Shown: piece by piece, positions 12,285 through 24,800 of the stretch
Layout: every line of letters starts with the position of its first letter
Numbering within the stretch: the first letter of the stretch is position 1
Source of the DNA: Gossypium raimondii
Taxonomy: Eukaryota > Streptophyta > Magnoliopsida > Malvales > Malvaceae
Direction of reading: 5' to 3'
Assembly: GCF_025698545.1 (NCBI RefSeq)
Contig: NC_068569.1
Location: 27,466,001 to 27,530,000, forward strand
Length of the DNA stretch: 64,000 bases
The notes under the pieces: model-generated
The model's input: only the letters and a program-made list of their open reading frames with translations
What the model was told of the DNA's origin: nothing
Database searches by the model: none
Program-made: the position numbers and the translations under genes

Positions 12285-13936
12285 CAAATAAATGAAGTAA
12301 AAGTGAGAAAGAGATCTTCATTTGTTTTGCTTTCGGTCACCTAAATAATTTAAGGGAAAATAACTATGTTTTTCCTTCTTCTTTTTTTGTTTATTTTCCC
12401 CTTATTGTAAGTTTGTAACGTAAAAGGGCGTCCTTGACAGAGGCTCGAAGAGTGTTCTATTTTATCCTTTTTGTGAACATTAGTAATTATGTTAGGTTGC
12501 AAATCAAATATTAAATTAATATTGATAGCAAGATAAATTTATATTTTTAATATATTTATTTTTAATATAAAATGTTATTAAATTTAGATTTTCTTATCAA
12601 GAATGAAGTTGGTGTGTTGAACTCAAACTCTTACAAAAAGGAGTTAAATTGAAACAAAAGCATTTTTGATATTGTTATAACTCTGTAATTAATTTAAATT
12701 TAATCTCTAATTTAAATTTAATTTTAAAATTTAAATTATTTAATGATAATATTTAGGATTATTTAGTGAAAACCTTTAGAAAAAATCTAGTTAAATTTTA
12801 GAACAAAAAATATAAAAAAATGCCTAGTGACTACAATAAATTAAACACACATTTTACCTTCGTATTTAATAAATTCTTACTTTTTTTCTTCCTTTTCCTG
12901 CGCCATTTCTGGTTTTTTTTTTTTTTTACTTTAAACCCTTTTTGGGTTAATTTTCTTCCAAGGCTCTTCCCCTTTCCATCACTCACAATTCCACAAATAT
13001 ATTTTCAAAGCATGATTTTTTGTATGATTAACTAAACCGCTATTTAACTTTAGCTCAGAAATTACTCCAACAAAACAATCATGAGATACGAATCCACTCA
13101 AAAAAAACTCTCAATGCAGTATTTTTTATCTCTTCGGTATATGGGATAGTACAAATTCGTCACTTAAAGTTGATTCAGCTTCGATTCAAAGTGCACGTTG
13201 GGTTGGAGTTGTTTCGCGTACAATTGAGAAGTCAGATTGGTCGTGCTGTGTTTGAATTCCCATGAACAAATTAATGTGTCTAGGTGGGAAAAACCAGTTG
13301 GATTTCGTCAAGGGAGATAGAGATCGAATTTAAACGACCCACGCGGTTGAGACCGTTGATTTGAGTTGGGCTTTTCAGATTGCAAGGCTGTCAAAATCTT
13401 AAATTGTGAACACGTGTATCGCAGTTAGAAATTTGGCAAGAGTCAGTTTGAAGGTCATATCGAGATTGTCTACATAAGAAAAAGTTGGCGATCAGGATGT
13501 TCTTGGTCATTATAACCAGCGTATTGCATGGAAGGGAAATTTTATTTCAAGGATCGATTCAAGATTGGAGTACACTGAGGCTAAGGCTAAGTTTAAAAAT
13601 ATTTTATTTATCCATTTATTTTATTTTCTTAAATTTATTTTTGCGTTTTCAAATCTGTTTTTATTTTATTTTATTACACTTCGTATTTTCTTATTTTGTT
13701 ATCTTAATCAATTTAAACCTCCCATTTTTTTTTAACATTGCTACGCACACGTCGTGGGCATGACTATGACAGCGACAACAATTCTGGTCACGAAAAAAGG
13801 AGAAATTAGATAGCCAATTCTTATGAATTTGACCTTAGTGCTCTATATTGTTATTTACTGTTATTTTGTTGTAGGAATTTATATTTGTTGGTTTCGACAC
13901 TCATCAAATATGTATTCACCATTTACGAATCGGCTG
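12285..13936. other. Intergenic, T-rich, probable old transposon sequence
   Basis: No gene is supported. From about 13080 to 13920 the composition becomes less AT-rich and then strongly T-rich, ending GTTGGTTTCGACACTCATCA. This resembles leader or internal noncoding DNA of LTR retrotransposons, but there are no termini or protein domains. The open frames are low-complexity Phe/Leu translations of T-rich DNA. Confidence 0.35.
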
Positions 13937-16300
13937 TGTAACACCCCTAACCCGTATCCTTCTCAAAATAGGGTTATAGAACATTACCAGAGTTTACAAA
14001 TTAATTTTCAGACATTTCATTTCATCAAGCATCCATATTTATAACCAATCAAAATCAAAACATTTATGAGCAAACATTAACCAATTTAACTTATACAAGT
14101 CATTATAACCAGAATCAAATCATCCAAAATTACCAATAGAACCAATGGATAATGTGATATATCTCCAACAAGCTTCCAACCCAATCGAGCTTCCGATAAT
14201 CATTTCAAAACATCTAATAATTATACCTATTACCAATAATAATTCAATTCCAATAATAAAACACAAATATATATAATATTCATTACCAAATAGCATTCAC
14301 TTCTATTAAAATTATGCAAAATATAGTTCATACAAACTTACCGGGCTAAATTGCGAAATAGCAAAATTCGAGGACATTTTGGAAAATTTCTATTTTCTCA
14401 ATTTCCACCCAATCTTGATCTAAATTAATATTTCATTCAATTTACTAATTTAAATAATAAAACAATTCATTTCATGCAATTTATTCACTTTTGACATTTT
14501 ACAAATTTACCCTTAAAGTTTCACATTTGTTTAATTTAGTCCCTGAACCTAAAACATGTAAATTGACCATTTTAATGAAAACTCATGCTAGTTGAATAAT
14601 CATATATTTTCCTCCTCCTCCTCTCCATTCCACATCCTTAATGTATATAACATGCTTATATGTAACATTATCTATAATTTCACCATTTATTTATATATTC
14701 ATTCAACGCTGTCCACTTGAGTCATAGTCACTAAATTATTTATATCTTGAGCTACAGAACTCCAAATTGAGATCTGTTAATTTTATCTGAAACTAGGCTC
14801 ACATATCTTCTTACCATAAAATTTTCAGAATTTTTGGTTTAGCCAATAAGTACAGTTTATTCTTTAAAATCACCTCTGTTCTGCTGTTTGACAGTTCCGA
14901 CCCTTCTTCACTAAAACTTAATTATCTCCTTGTACAAAAATCGAATGATATCACTGTTTATTTCTATTGAAAATAGACTCTTTAAGGATTTTAAACATAT
15001 AAATTATAACCCACAAAACTTAATTATCTCCTTGTACACAATTTTTTATGATTTTCCAAAGTCAGAACAGAGGAACCCAAAATCATTTTGACCTTGTCTT
15101 ACAAAATCTATTATATCTCATGATTTACAATTTCATTACTTATACCGTTTCTTCTATGAGAAACTAGACTCAGTAAGCTTTGATTCCATATTTTTTCATC
15201 CTCTAATTTCATTTCCAAAATTTATGGTGATTTTTCAAAATTAACCTACTGCTGCTGTCCAAAACTGTTTTAGTGCAAAATGTTAATTACTAAGTTTATA
15301 ACTTCCTTATTCCCTTTCTCTATAATATTTCCCATCATTTTCACTTATTTCTCTTCACTAATATATCAAGAACATAAGACTTTATATAATAAAACTCTAC
15401 TATAACATCTTTTCCATGCTATTTCAATAATATCAAACTTAAAAATATATTGAAATCTCAATGTTCTTACCTTGTCCTATTGATTTCAATCTTTAACTTG
15501 ATTTTCTCTCATCTAGCTTCAATTTCTTGAATCCAACTTGATATTCTAGCTCCCCATAGTCTCATTGTTATCTTTCTCTCTTGATGAATATGAAAATTCT
15601 TTTGATTTCTAGGTGAAAATGGTAAGTTTTTTGAAGGAAGGACCAAATTGTAAAGAAAGCAAAACTTTCCTTCTTTCTCTCTTCTCCTCACGTTGGATGC
15701 ATGGAAGATGATGGGTTGGTTGCTTTTCATCTTTCTTTCCACATATATATATACTAAATAAATTAATAATAAAATAATAAAATATCATTTAAAAATTAAA
15801 CTAAAATATTAATAAACTAATATTTATTTAATTAATTAATCTAAAATATCACCAACATCATCATTGCCTTCTAGATTTCTCTCTCTTCTAATTGACCATT
15901 TTGCCCTTTATGTTCTTTTAAAATTCCATCCTTGAGTCATCACTTAATTTGGTAAAATTACGATTTAGTCCCTCAAAATTCTTCACCTTTTCAATTTGGT
16001 CCTAATTCATCCATTTTCCTTGGTTTCTAGATTATTCTACCCTTAAAATATTTGCACTATTGGTCCTTCAACTTTTTCATATTTACACTTTAACCCCTTA
16101 AATTTTGAGTATTTACCTTTGGGCCACAAAACTTTTCTCACTTTTGCGATTGAATCCTTTCTTGAATTAATATGTCATAATATACTTCTCAATGTTGAAA
16201 TAACTCAAAATTACCCCTTTTTATCACTTTATTTCCTTATTTTACTATATCAGGAATATTATCTTACTTTCTTACTGTAGTAATTTTTTTGAGTATTACA
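13937..16300 (+). mobile_element. Solo LTR A (2.36 kb)
   Basis: It begins TGTAACACCCCTAACCCGTA and ends GAGTATTACA. Flanks are GGCTG (13932-13936) and GGTTG (16301-16305), a 5-bp target duplication with one C-to-T change. The interior has no gag or pol. It is clearly homologous along its length to solo LTR B at 61713-63951: shared landmarks include CCTCCTCCTCTCCATTCCAC, GAGCTACAGAACTCCAAATT and GGACCAAATTGTAAAGAAAG. The best reading is a solo LTR of a large-LTR Ty3/gypsy family left by recombination between two LTRs. Confidence 0.8.
15509..15742 (-). other. Coding-like stretch inside solo LTR A
   Basis: An open frame of about 77 codons on the minus strand has a counterpart in solo LTR B at 63243-63458 (shared HERKI-like, FHIHQER/FHSHQER and LRGARISS segments). 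It is reported because the frame is partly kept in both copies. It may only reflect their shared ancestry, and no known protein was recognised. Confidence 0.2.
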
Positions 16301-16917
16301 GGTTGTATATTATTAAATTTATCAAATTTAAAAAAAATGATTTTTTCCAAAAAAATTCATAAATTTAAAAACTAATGTAATTACAAAATATTTTAAAAAT
16401 ATTTGACTAATTTAAAAAATCAATTAAGCTTTAATGATTCTAAGTGCGTTTTAAAGCTAAAAGATAACTTTTCGATTGGTATGAAAGCATTTCAACCTAG
16501 AAATGCTTGGATCCCATCTAAAAATTTGTTGCAAATTGGTTGATCTTCGAAGTTTGAAAAACAGCAACTTCGATAAATTTAAGTTAATAAAATTTAACCC
16601 ATCCATGCATGTATCAATTTTCGTGATCTTTTAAGCTTATCAAAATGAGTCTTGTAAAATGTTAAGCCCAACATGTTCTTGGGTTGGAATTTGGGTCCTT
16701 ATACTTGTACCATTATGGTTTAATTTTGAATTCTCTCATAAAAATTATAAAAAGAATCATTAAATTTTATTTTTAAAATAAAAAAATAAAATTGGTACAA
16801 ACTTATAAATATTATAATAAATTATAATAAATATAATAAATTAAAAAGAATTTTATATTTTGTCACCCACACTTTTTTGCAAGGTCAACATGTTTCTTAT
16901 CTTGTGGGAACTTTGCA
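16301..16917 (-). pseudogene. Probable continuation of decayed copia element left of solo LTR C
   Basis: Solo LTR C interrupts this sequence, as its TTGCA target duplication shows. Across the removed insertion the minus strand reads on from the gag relic, giving a KFPQDKKHVD-like text just inside 16860-16917. The remainder is AT-rich with no recognisable domain. Confidence 0.4.
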
Positions 16918-17149
16918 TGTAACACCTGTAACCAATATTCGTCGCCGGAACAGAGTTACAGAGCATTACCGGAATATACAGATCAAATACAGACATTTCA
17001 TATTATTTAACATTTATGTCAGAAATTATTCATAAAGTCACTTATATGAGCCCTTGAGGCCCAAAACATACATTAGAAACAAGTCGGAACTAAACTGGGT
17101 ACTCAGAAAATTTTTCGCAAAACTTCAAAATTTTTACTAGGAGCTGGGG

Positions 17150-17490
17150 ACACATGCCTGTGTAGCCAGGCTGTGTAGGCATTAGAAATAGGGCACATGA
17201 CTGTGTCCCACCCATGTCCTTACCCGTGTAACACTTTGACTTGGGTCACACGGCCAAGTCACAAGCCCGTATGCTAGGCCTTGTGAACATAATGGCTTGC
17301 ATTATATAGGTGCAGGGGTCACACGGCCAAGCCATACACCCGTATGCCAGGCCGTATGATCAATTCTGAGCCTTCTGTTTTGAAGTGTAAAGATGCAGTG
17401 GACACACGGCCAAAACACACGCCCATGTGCTAGGTCATGTGTCACACACGGCTGAGACACACGCCCATGTCTCTGCTCGTGTGGACGAAA
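17150..17490. repeat. CACGGCC / CCCGTGT motif cluster in LTR C
   Basis: Many short, partly palindromic motifs of the form CACACGGCC, CACGCCCATGTG and GGCCGTGTG occur in a GC-richer island of the otherwise AT-rich LTR. Equivalent islands are in LTR D (about 43445-43680) and LTR H (about 46650-46930). It gives a spurious 73-codon open frame on the minus strand that should not be annotated as a gene. Confidence 0.8.
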
Positions 17491-18301
17491 ATAGGTCATT
17501 TCCAAGCCACATTTCTCACCCAAATTTGTCTTCCACCTACATTAACACTTAAACACATTCACAATCCAATACAATACATTTAAATCAAGCCAAAACCAAG
17601 TTTTATGCATGACATTTCATCATATATGACCAAGTATCCAACTTACCAACTTTACATATATGCATATTTTACCAAATATGCTAACTCAATTTAATCATCA
17701 ATATACGAATATGGTTCTTTTAATTAAACATTCCAAAAACATGCATTCAACATATTATAACAATTTATACACATATTGAAACATATTCATTACAAGTCAT
17801 TCCAATGGCTAGTATAACCAAAACATTTATATGCCAACAATGGCTATATAACTTATACATGCCATTATAACCAAAATTAGTTTTATATTTATACCGAAAT
17901 GGGTCGATGGATAGTGTGATGTGTCTCTGACCAGCTTCCAACCTTAATGAGCCTCCGAGTTACTATAAAACAGGAAAATTAAACAGAGTAAGCTTTAAAG
18001 CTTAGTAAATTTGTATAACATTGAATTTAACTTACCAATTAATTCACATTTAAGGTAAGCAAATAAACATGCTCAAACCAATTTGGCCAATTGCCTAAAC
18101 ACATATCCTTATCAAGCATATTAGTCATGTAATTCACATGAATATCAAAAAACATGTATGAGCTTATCAATATTCAATTTCCACATACATATATTTATCA
18201 CATCAAGTGCCCATGAACATGTATATATCATATTTTTGTATTTCAAGTATATACTAGTAACAATTCGTCTCAATTTCATAATTTCTCATGTCAAAACTTT
18301 G

Positions 18302-18786
18302 CCCGTTGAATAATTTATAATATCGATGGATACACGGGTAGTACACACAGGTGTAAAAATCTGTAATCCGTCAATTCATATTCAGGAATGCTCGTAAAAG
18401 TACATAAACGGAAAGCTCTTTTGAGCCATATAACAAGAAGCTCATGTGAGCCATGTAACGGAAAGCTCCGGAGAGCCATTCACGGGAAGCTCATGCGAGC
18501 CAATTAATTGGGAAGCTCATGAAAGAGCCTTTAATCAGGAAGCTCCGAAGAGCCATATATCGGGACGCTCATAAAAGTTGCGGTGTGTCCACAACACATG
18601 TAGGATCACAACCAATCGGGATGCTCTGAAGAGCTATTAATGGGAAGCTCATAAAAACCATATATCAGGAAGCTCAAAAAAGCTAATAACGGGACGCTCT
18701 TTTGAGCTATGGTGTGTCCGCAACATATGCAAGACCACAACCAATTCAGAAACCATGTATCCATCGAATTTCATATATTCAAACAG
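18302..18786. repeat. Stem-enclosed hairpin array in LTR C
   Basis: About ten units of roughly 28 bases, 18408-18715. Each carries an AGCTC...GAGC(T/C) palindrome with a variable 4-base loop, for example GGAAAGCTCTTTTGAGCC and GGGAAGCTCATGCGAGCC. The block is bounded by inverted arms: CCCGTTGAATAATTTATAAT followed by ATCGATGGATACA (18302-18332), against TGTATCCATCGAATTTCATA followed by TATTCAAACAG (about 18755-18787). GGTGTGTCC(A/G)CAACA occurs twice inside. Confidence 0.85.
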
Positions 18787-19929
18787 TACTTAATACTTAT
18801 CGATCATCGTCGGATATGTGAATGCTTTCATATACATGGCACTTATACATTTCAAATACATAACATTCAATTTAAAACATATAAATATACAATTTAGTTA
18901 TACGAACTTACCTCGATAAATGTTCGTATATTTATTATCTACTAATTTGATACCTTCTATTTTCCTCATTCTAACTCCGTATTTGGTCTATCTGGATCTA
19001 TATGAATGAATTTAACATCAATTCATATTCAATTAAATTCACATCTTTGGAAAAATTATCATTTTTCCCCTATACTTTCATTTAATTACGATTTCATCCT
19101 TAGGCTCGGAAAATGAAATTCATGTAATTTAATCCTTATTCCAAGCCTAGACGATTTTTACATGTAACAATAGTAGCCCATTTATTTCACAAAATTCAAA
19201 ATTTTTCCATGAATTTTACGTCTTCACAATTTAATCCCTAAATCACAATTTCATCAAAATTCACTTTACACAAGTTGTTTATCTATCAACAATCTTTCAT
19301 TTTCTACCATAAAATTTCATAATTCAACTATACTCATCCATGGAAAAACCCTAACACTTAGATAACTTTACAAATTAATCCCCGAGATAACTAGGTTAAG
19401 TTATTACGATCTCGGAAATATGAAAATTATTAAAAATGGGACAAGAAAACATACCTAATTGAGCCAAATAAGTTTTCTAGAGCTCAAGTTCTCATGGCTA
19501 GGGTTTCCATATTTTAATTTGGGAAATATGATGATAAATGATGATATATTATATTTTTATTATTTATCATCTTTAATTATTTCATCTTTTCAATTTCATC
19601 CTTTTCTTTATTTAATTTTCCATGAATGAATCATCATACTTATCTACTAACTCTTCTTAATGGTATCTTTGCCATATAAGGACCTCAAATTTTAAATTTC
19701 ATAGCTATTTGATACCTATAGCTACTAGAACTCAACTTTTACATTTTATGCAATTTGGTCCTTTCCATCTAATTAGACATGTAAACGATAAAATTTCTTT
19801 ACGAAATTTTCATACGACATTTCAATCATAATGCAGACCATGAAGTAATATTAAAATAATTTTCCTTCTAGACTCAGATTTGTGGTCCCGAGACCACTAT
19901 TCCAATTTCACTAAAAACGGACTGTTACA

Positions 19930-21606
19930 TTGCATACAACATTTCTATTTCACTTCTTTCTCAAATCATTGAGAAGCTTATAATAATGAGGTTTAATGTG
20001 TCTTGCAACATCATGATAATGACATATTGACCTTCTAACATTTTTAGGGGATGGATTCCAAATTTGTTGATGCATTTGATTTCAACTTGTGGTAAAGAGG
20101 GTCGGAACATGGAAACCATATGACAGCTTTTTTTTTCAAAATCGCTACGCAACTTATAGCATTTAAATTTGATATGGCATACTAAACCATAGTAATAACA
20201 TGTAGCATTTCTAAATGTCTTTCACTTGCCTTAGAAAGAGAAATAGAAGTTTCATTAACTTTAACAAATATACTAAAAGATATTTTTTCACCTTTATCAA
20301 TATGACCTAGACCTCCATGTCTAGTTTCTCTTCTTTCAATAGCCAAAATCTCATCAAGTTTATCACTTCTAGATCCCAATTTCTTAAACATTTCCTTGGT
20401 GACATCTATCACTTTTTCTACCTCTTTCAAATTTGAGTGATTCATTGTCTTTACATGTCACATCACATCTATCCAACAACTTCTCTTATGTTTCTTCTAC
20501 ATCAATGATATCATCTAATTCTTTGCCTCCTTCTAAATCTATCTTAAAGAATGTGGCAACATAAGGAGTAACAACTTTGGATTTAGCAATAAAAGCAACA
20601 TAGTTTTTCATCTATTCTTCATCTTCACTCTCATGAATCCCATTACTCCAAGTAACATTAAGAGATTTATTCTTTTGTTTAAGTTCTTACGAATTCAACT
20701 TGTATGTGAGTCTCAAGAGTCTTGGCATTGGGTTTCTTTCTTCTTAGGCTCTTTATCAACCTTTCCTTTTCTTTTGCTAGACAATCGATTAGCATATAAA
20801 TTCATACTATTCTTGGAGAACTTGTAATCTTTGTTGAAATTTTTGGCAAGATGTGCAAGTTTTTTTATAGAATAGGATTTGGGTTCATCTATGGCAACAC
20901 TTAAAGCAACAGTGAGAGCCAATATTTTCTCTTTCTTAATTTTGTCTATTGGTTTTTTTCAAGGTTCATCTCAAATGTATGTCATGAGCCAACAACTTAT
21001 CTATGTTCATAGTGTTAATGTCTTTTGCTTCTTTTATGATAGTAACTTTGATAGCAAATCTTTTTGGCAAGTATCTCAACACATTTCCTATCAATTTTAC
21101 CTTAGAATATTGTTTACCAAGATCAAAAGCTTCTTTAATGATTTTACAAACTCGAGCATAAAAATCAAATATGATTTCATCATTAAATATTATAAGGTTT
21201 TCAAACCTAACTGTGAGCATTTGTAGTTTTGACAATTTCACTCTTGGAATATCTTAATGGGTTGTTTCGAGAATGCCTTATGCTTCTTTGGTAAAAACAA
21301 ATCTTGAAATTTTCCTAAACACTTTACCATTTGCACCATTAAATATAACACTGAATATTTTGAAATTAAAACCCTTTCTTTGCTGGTAGTTCAAATTGTT
21401 TTTGGTTTTATTTCTTAAGCTCCATCACTTTTCTAGTGTAAGATGGCTCCCATCCAGTCAAAAAAAGCCCTCAATGTCTTTTCATCTATTGACTTAATGA
21501 ATGTTTTCATTCAAGGTTTCTAACAAACATAATTTGATCCATTGAGTTGCAGTGATCAAACTATTAAGCTTCCTTCTTTCATGGAGTTCATGGCTATCAA
21601 CCAGAC
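19930..21606 (-). pseudogene. Decayed Ty1/copia gag
   Basis: Read in several broken frames on the minus strand. The start region (about 21590 downward) shows FIKSIDEKTLRAF-like text. A UBN2/retrotran_gag segment at 21241-20966 has VRFENL, FYARV, DLGKQYS, VLRYLPKRF and VTIIKEAKDI in the family order. Then comes a Lys-rich linker (20922-20713), and a zinc knuckle at about 20200-20159 reading CYYYGLVCHIKFKC. The normal form is CX2CX4HX4C, so the second Cys is Tyr here. Frameshifts and stops make it non-functional. The element runs on the minus strand, with its primer-binding site at 24028-24037 once the Tat-like LTR inserted at 21612 is removed. Confidence 0.85.
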
Positions 21607-21611
21607 ACTAA

Positions 21612-24002
21612 TGTAATAGACCAATTTAGCCCGGGATAGTAAAAGTCCCAAACCAATCAGCCCAAACAGAAATCAGATAAACATAATAATAAACAAGCCC
21701 AAAAATAAAATTACAAGCCCAAATAAAAATTACAAATCCAATTACAAAAAAGGGCACAAAGTAAAAGAAAACCCTAACGGCCCGTTGGCCTAACAACTTA
21801 AACATTTCCAGTAAAATAAAACCTTAAGCCTCTCTACGCCGTTCTTCCCTTTCGCACGCATGTCGCCTGAGGCGCCTCATCCTGAGGCCATGACTCACCG
21901 TTCCTGCCGCAATTTCACCAAAATAGCAAAGGGTCTGCATTGTCCTCCGTTGACCTCGCCGATGCCTGCAAAAAAGGACAAAGAAAGAAAACAGAAACAA
22001 CAAAAGAATAGCAGCAGAAAAACAATAGTGAAATAGGAAAATAAACAGTAGAACAACAATGTATAATCGGCTATAAAAGCCATCAACAACATGTAATTTG
22101 TTACGGAAAAAGAGATACAAAAAAACTAGAAAATTTTAAAACAACAGAGATAAAAAAATCAAAGGTAGTTTATTTATTTGTTTTTTTCGTTTTTTTATTA
22201 AATAAGAAAAAATAATAAGTAAAAACAAATGTTATTACCCGTCGCCTCATCTCCTGTCGTCGTTGAGAACTATCTTCGGCAAATGAACATCTCAGAACCT
22301 GTTAGGGTTCTGACGGGAGTCTGATGGATGTGGCGAGACTGAAGGCTTTCCTTCGCATTCTCTTTTCTTTTTTCTTTTTTTGATTTTAGGGAATACTTGG
22401 TTTAAATCTGAGTTTTGAGGGTTTTTAGGAAAGGGATTAACGAGGGGACAAATTTTTTTACTCCGGATGCCGGAGGCGACGGTTACCGTCATCGATGACT
22501 GGCGGCTACGGCAGAGTCGTGGCAGACTGACGGAAGACCCCTAGGTCGGATTTTAAAAAAATAAGAGAAAGGAAATGTTTTTAAAATTTAAAAAAAAAAC
22601 AATAGGTAGAATGAATTTTTGGTAAAAATTTTAGTTTATATAAGCCGACTTAAACGATGTCATTTTGATTAGTGTCCATAAGTCCCAAAACGACGCCGTT
22701 TTGGGAAACCAACCTGATTGCTTGACCCGAGAGTTCAAGATCCTCATGTTTTCGCGATGAAGGTCTAATTACCATTCTGGTCCTTCCACTTTTTACACAT
22801 TTTTCAATATAGTCTTTTTTCTGTTTTTATCTTTTTAAATTTATCCTGTTTAATTTTATGTTTTTTTTTATTTTGGTCCTTTCAAACGGTGCGCATAATG
22901 AAGTCTGGGATATTTTCCCTTTCAACCCCTTTCTTTCTTAGCGCGTTGCACCTTAGTCCTTTGTTTAGGAATATTTTTCTATTCGGTCCCAAACATTTTT
23001 TAGTGTGTTACATTCTAGTATTTGTTACTTATTTTTACAATTTATGCCCTTAATTTCATTTTAATTCCAATTGAATCCTTTATTTATTTAATTTCAACTT
23101 TTCATTTTTATTATTTTATTTTATTTATTATTTTTGCCCTTATTTTATTTTTATAATGTTTACATTTTCATCATTCACTAGCATAGTATTTTCATTTTAT
23201 TGATTTACTCACTTGTTACGTCATCTGTTTTTTACCCGTTATTATATACTGTGCTAATATTTGTGTCAAGTGTCGCATTTAAACATATTTATCCGTTTTT
23301 ATACCATACCCGAATAAACTAAATATATACCATTTTAAGTGTTACGTTAATTTTTACTCGATGCATAAAAATGAAAATTTTTAAATTAAGACAATGTTCC
23401 GTATTTGGAGATTTGAAAGGTCGTGCCCTAACTTACGGGGTTCGATTTTCTCTTTGAACCAAGATAATCAAACATTCCTTTAAAAATTTAAACACATGAG
23501 ATTTAAATAGTAATTAAAATAAAGAGTAAGCTTATTTTCGAGGATTCGAGATGTCATGTCCTAACTTACGGGATGTGACCTTTTGTTACCTTGAGATAAG
23601 AGAGCCTTTTACATATGTTTTGATTTATTCAAGCGGTTTTAATTAAAGAATAACGTTATGCAAAGTGGGGTCGAGTTTTAAAATCTCTTCAAAATTTCGA
23701 TTTTCGACACTAAAGACATCAAGCAATCAATTAGGTACCAATTTTGGGCGTAACGAGGGTGCTAATCCTTCCTCATGCGTAATCGACTCCCGAACCTATT
23801 TTTTGGATTTTTGTAAACCGAAAAACATTGTTTTAATAAATCAAACATTTTATTAAAATGATCAAATTACGAGGTGACCCGATCACACCTCCTTAAAGTG
23901 ATTGGTGGCGAGATCCATTTTCATTTTTTTAAAGTAAAAAGTCGATATCAAAAAAGTGATTGGTGGCGAGATCCATTTTCATTTTTTTAAAAATAAAATC
24001 AC
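21612..24002 (+). mobile_element. Tat/Ogre-like solo LTR inserted in the copia relic
   Basis: It begins TGTAATAGACCAATTTAGCC. Flanks are ACTAA (21607-21611) and ACTAA (24003-24007), a 5-bp duplication. The right end is atypical (...AAATCAC rather than CA), so it may be off by one or two bases. The 3' part holds GGTGACCCGATCACACCTCC and TGATTGGTGGCGAGATCC, text I associate with Tat-lineage gypsy LTRs. A 37-bp stretch ending CATTTTTTTAAA is duplicated at about 23898 and 23957. Removing this insertion joins the copia leader to its gag start with about 40 nt between them, which supports the boundaries. Open frames at 21824-22492 lie inside this LTR and are not recognised proteins. Confidence 0.7.
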
Positions 24003-24800
24003 ACTAAGTACATTAGGTGGTAGGCTTTGATACCAATTGAAAAATCTCAAGTTTGGTAGTGAGGTGTGACAAGTGTAGTGGACACGTCTTTTGTCATATA
24101 GCTTGGCACACATAAAGATAAATCTGGAGAATAGAACACAGAGAGTTGTTAACGTGGTTCAGACTTAACCTACATTTTTGAGGCCTTGCCTTAAGAAAAA
24201 CTCTACTATTAAATCTCACGATAAAAACAATAATTTAAGCTCAATCTATCTTAACCCTTAAATAATTACAACATCATCCAAATACACTTAGTATGAACTT
24301 TCCCATTGAAACTTTCTACACTAAAAACAAATAATCTTTCAAAAATAAACAAACAATTTTACTTTATTAACAAAATATGCTCACTCTCTAATTTTGATCA
24401 TCCCAATCCCACCAAATAAGTTGCCTACAAATAGGCTAGGTATGATCATTCTTCAATTTATCTCTTTTATTCTTGACATTCAACCTTTGTCATTATCGAA
24501 AAAAGTAAGTTGATATATTTTCTTCAAATAATTCAATCGAAATAACCTTTTTTTTATCAACCAAAGAAATCTCGATGGAATGAGACTCTTTGAGATAAGT
24601 TCCATTGCTTTGATTACAGATATTTATCTTCTAAGGACATTAAATAATTCACGTCAAAATTGCCAACTATTTATAAGCCTTAATTCACGTCTTTTGTTTG
24701 AATTAGGTACTTGACCTATTTTTTTGGGTCAATTCAAATATTTAAACTTTGACTTCGTTACTAAAGTTGACTCCTATTGCTAGAGCTGTTAAAGAAAGAG
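24003..24800 (-). mobile_element. Ty1/copia primer-binding site and 5' LTR relic
   Basis: On the minus strand TTGGTATCAAAGCC (plus about 24024-24037) matches the initiator-Met tRNA primer-binding site of copia elements. The LTR would begin at 24038 (plus-strand TGAAAAATCTCAAG) and extend to the right. GGTTCAGACTTAACCTACAT and GAGGCCTTGCCTTAAG are typical copia LTR text. The outer LTR end is not clear. This LTR belongs to the gag relic at 19930-21606. Confidence 0.6.

Larger units (their letters stand above)
16918..19929 (+). mobile_element. Solo LTR C (3.01 kb) with perfect TSD
   Basis: It begins TGTAACACCTGTAACCAATA and ends GGACTGTTACA. The flanks are identical: TTGCA at 16913-16917 and TTGCA at 19930-19934. 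There is no internal coding domain. It contains a CACGGCC-rich block (about 17150-17490) and a mid-LTR array of GGAAGCTC...GAGCC palindromes (18408-18715), both described separately. It is closest to solo LTR D. It sits inside the copia gag relic. Confidence 0.9.

Noticed and set aside
12820..13763. Phe/Leu-rich plus-strand open frames resembling membrane proteins
   Set aside because: They come from T-rich noncoding DNA, with no start context, no splice partners and no family match.
18408..18715. Regularly spaced palindromic repeats resembling a CRISPR array
   Set aside because: Units are imperfect, spacers are only a few bases, the array is inside a plant LTR, and no cas genes are present.
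21824..22492. Minus-strand frames of 65-98 codons as genes
   Set aside because: They lie inside the Tat-like LTR and match no known protein.
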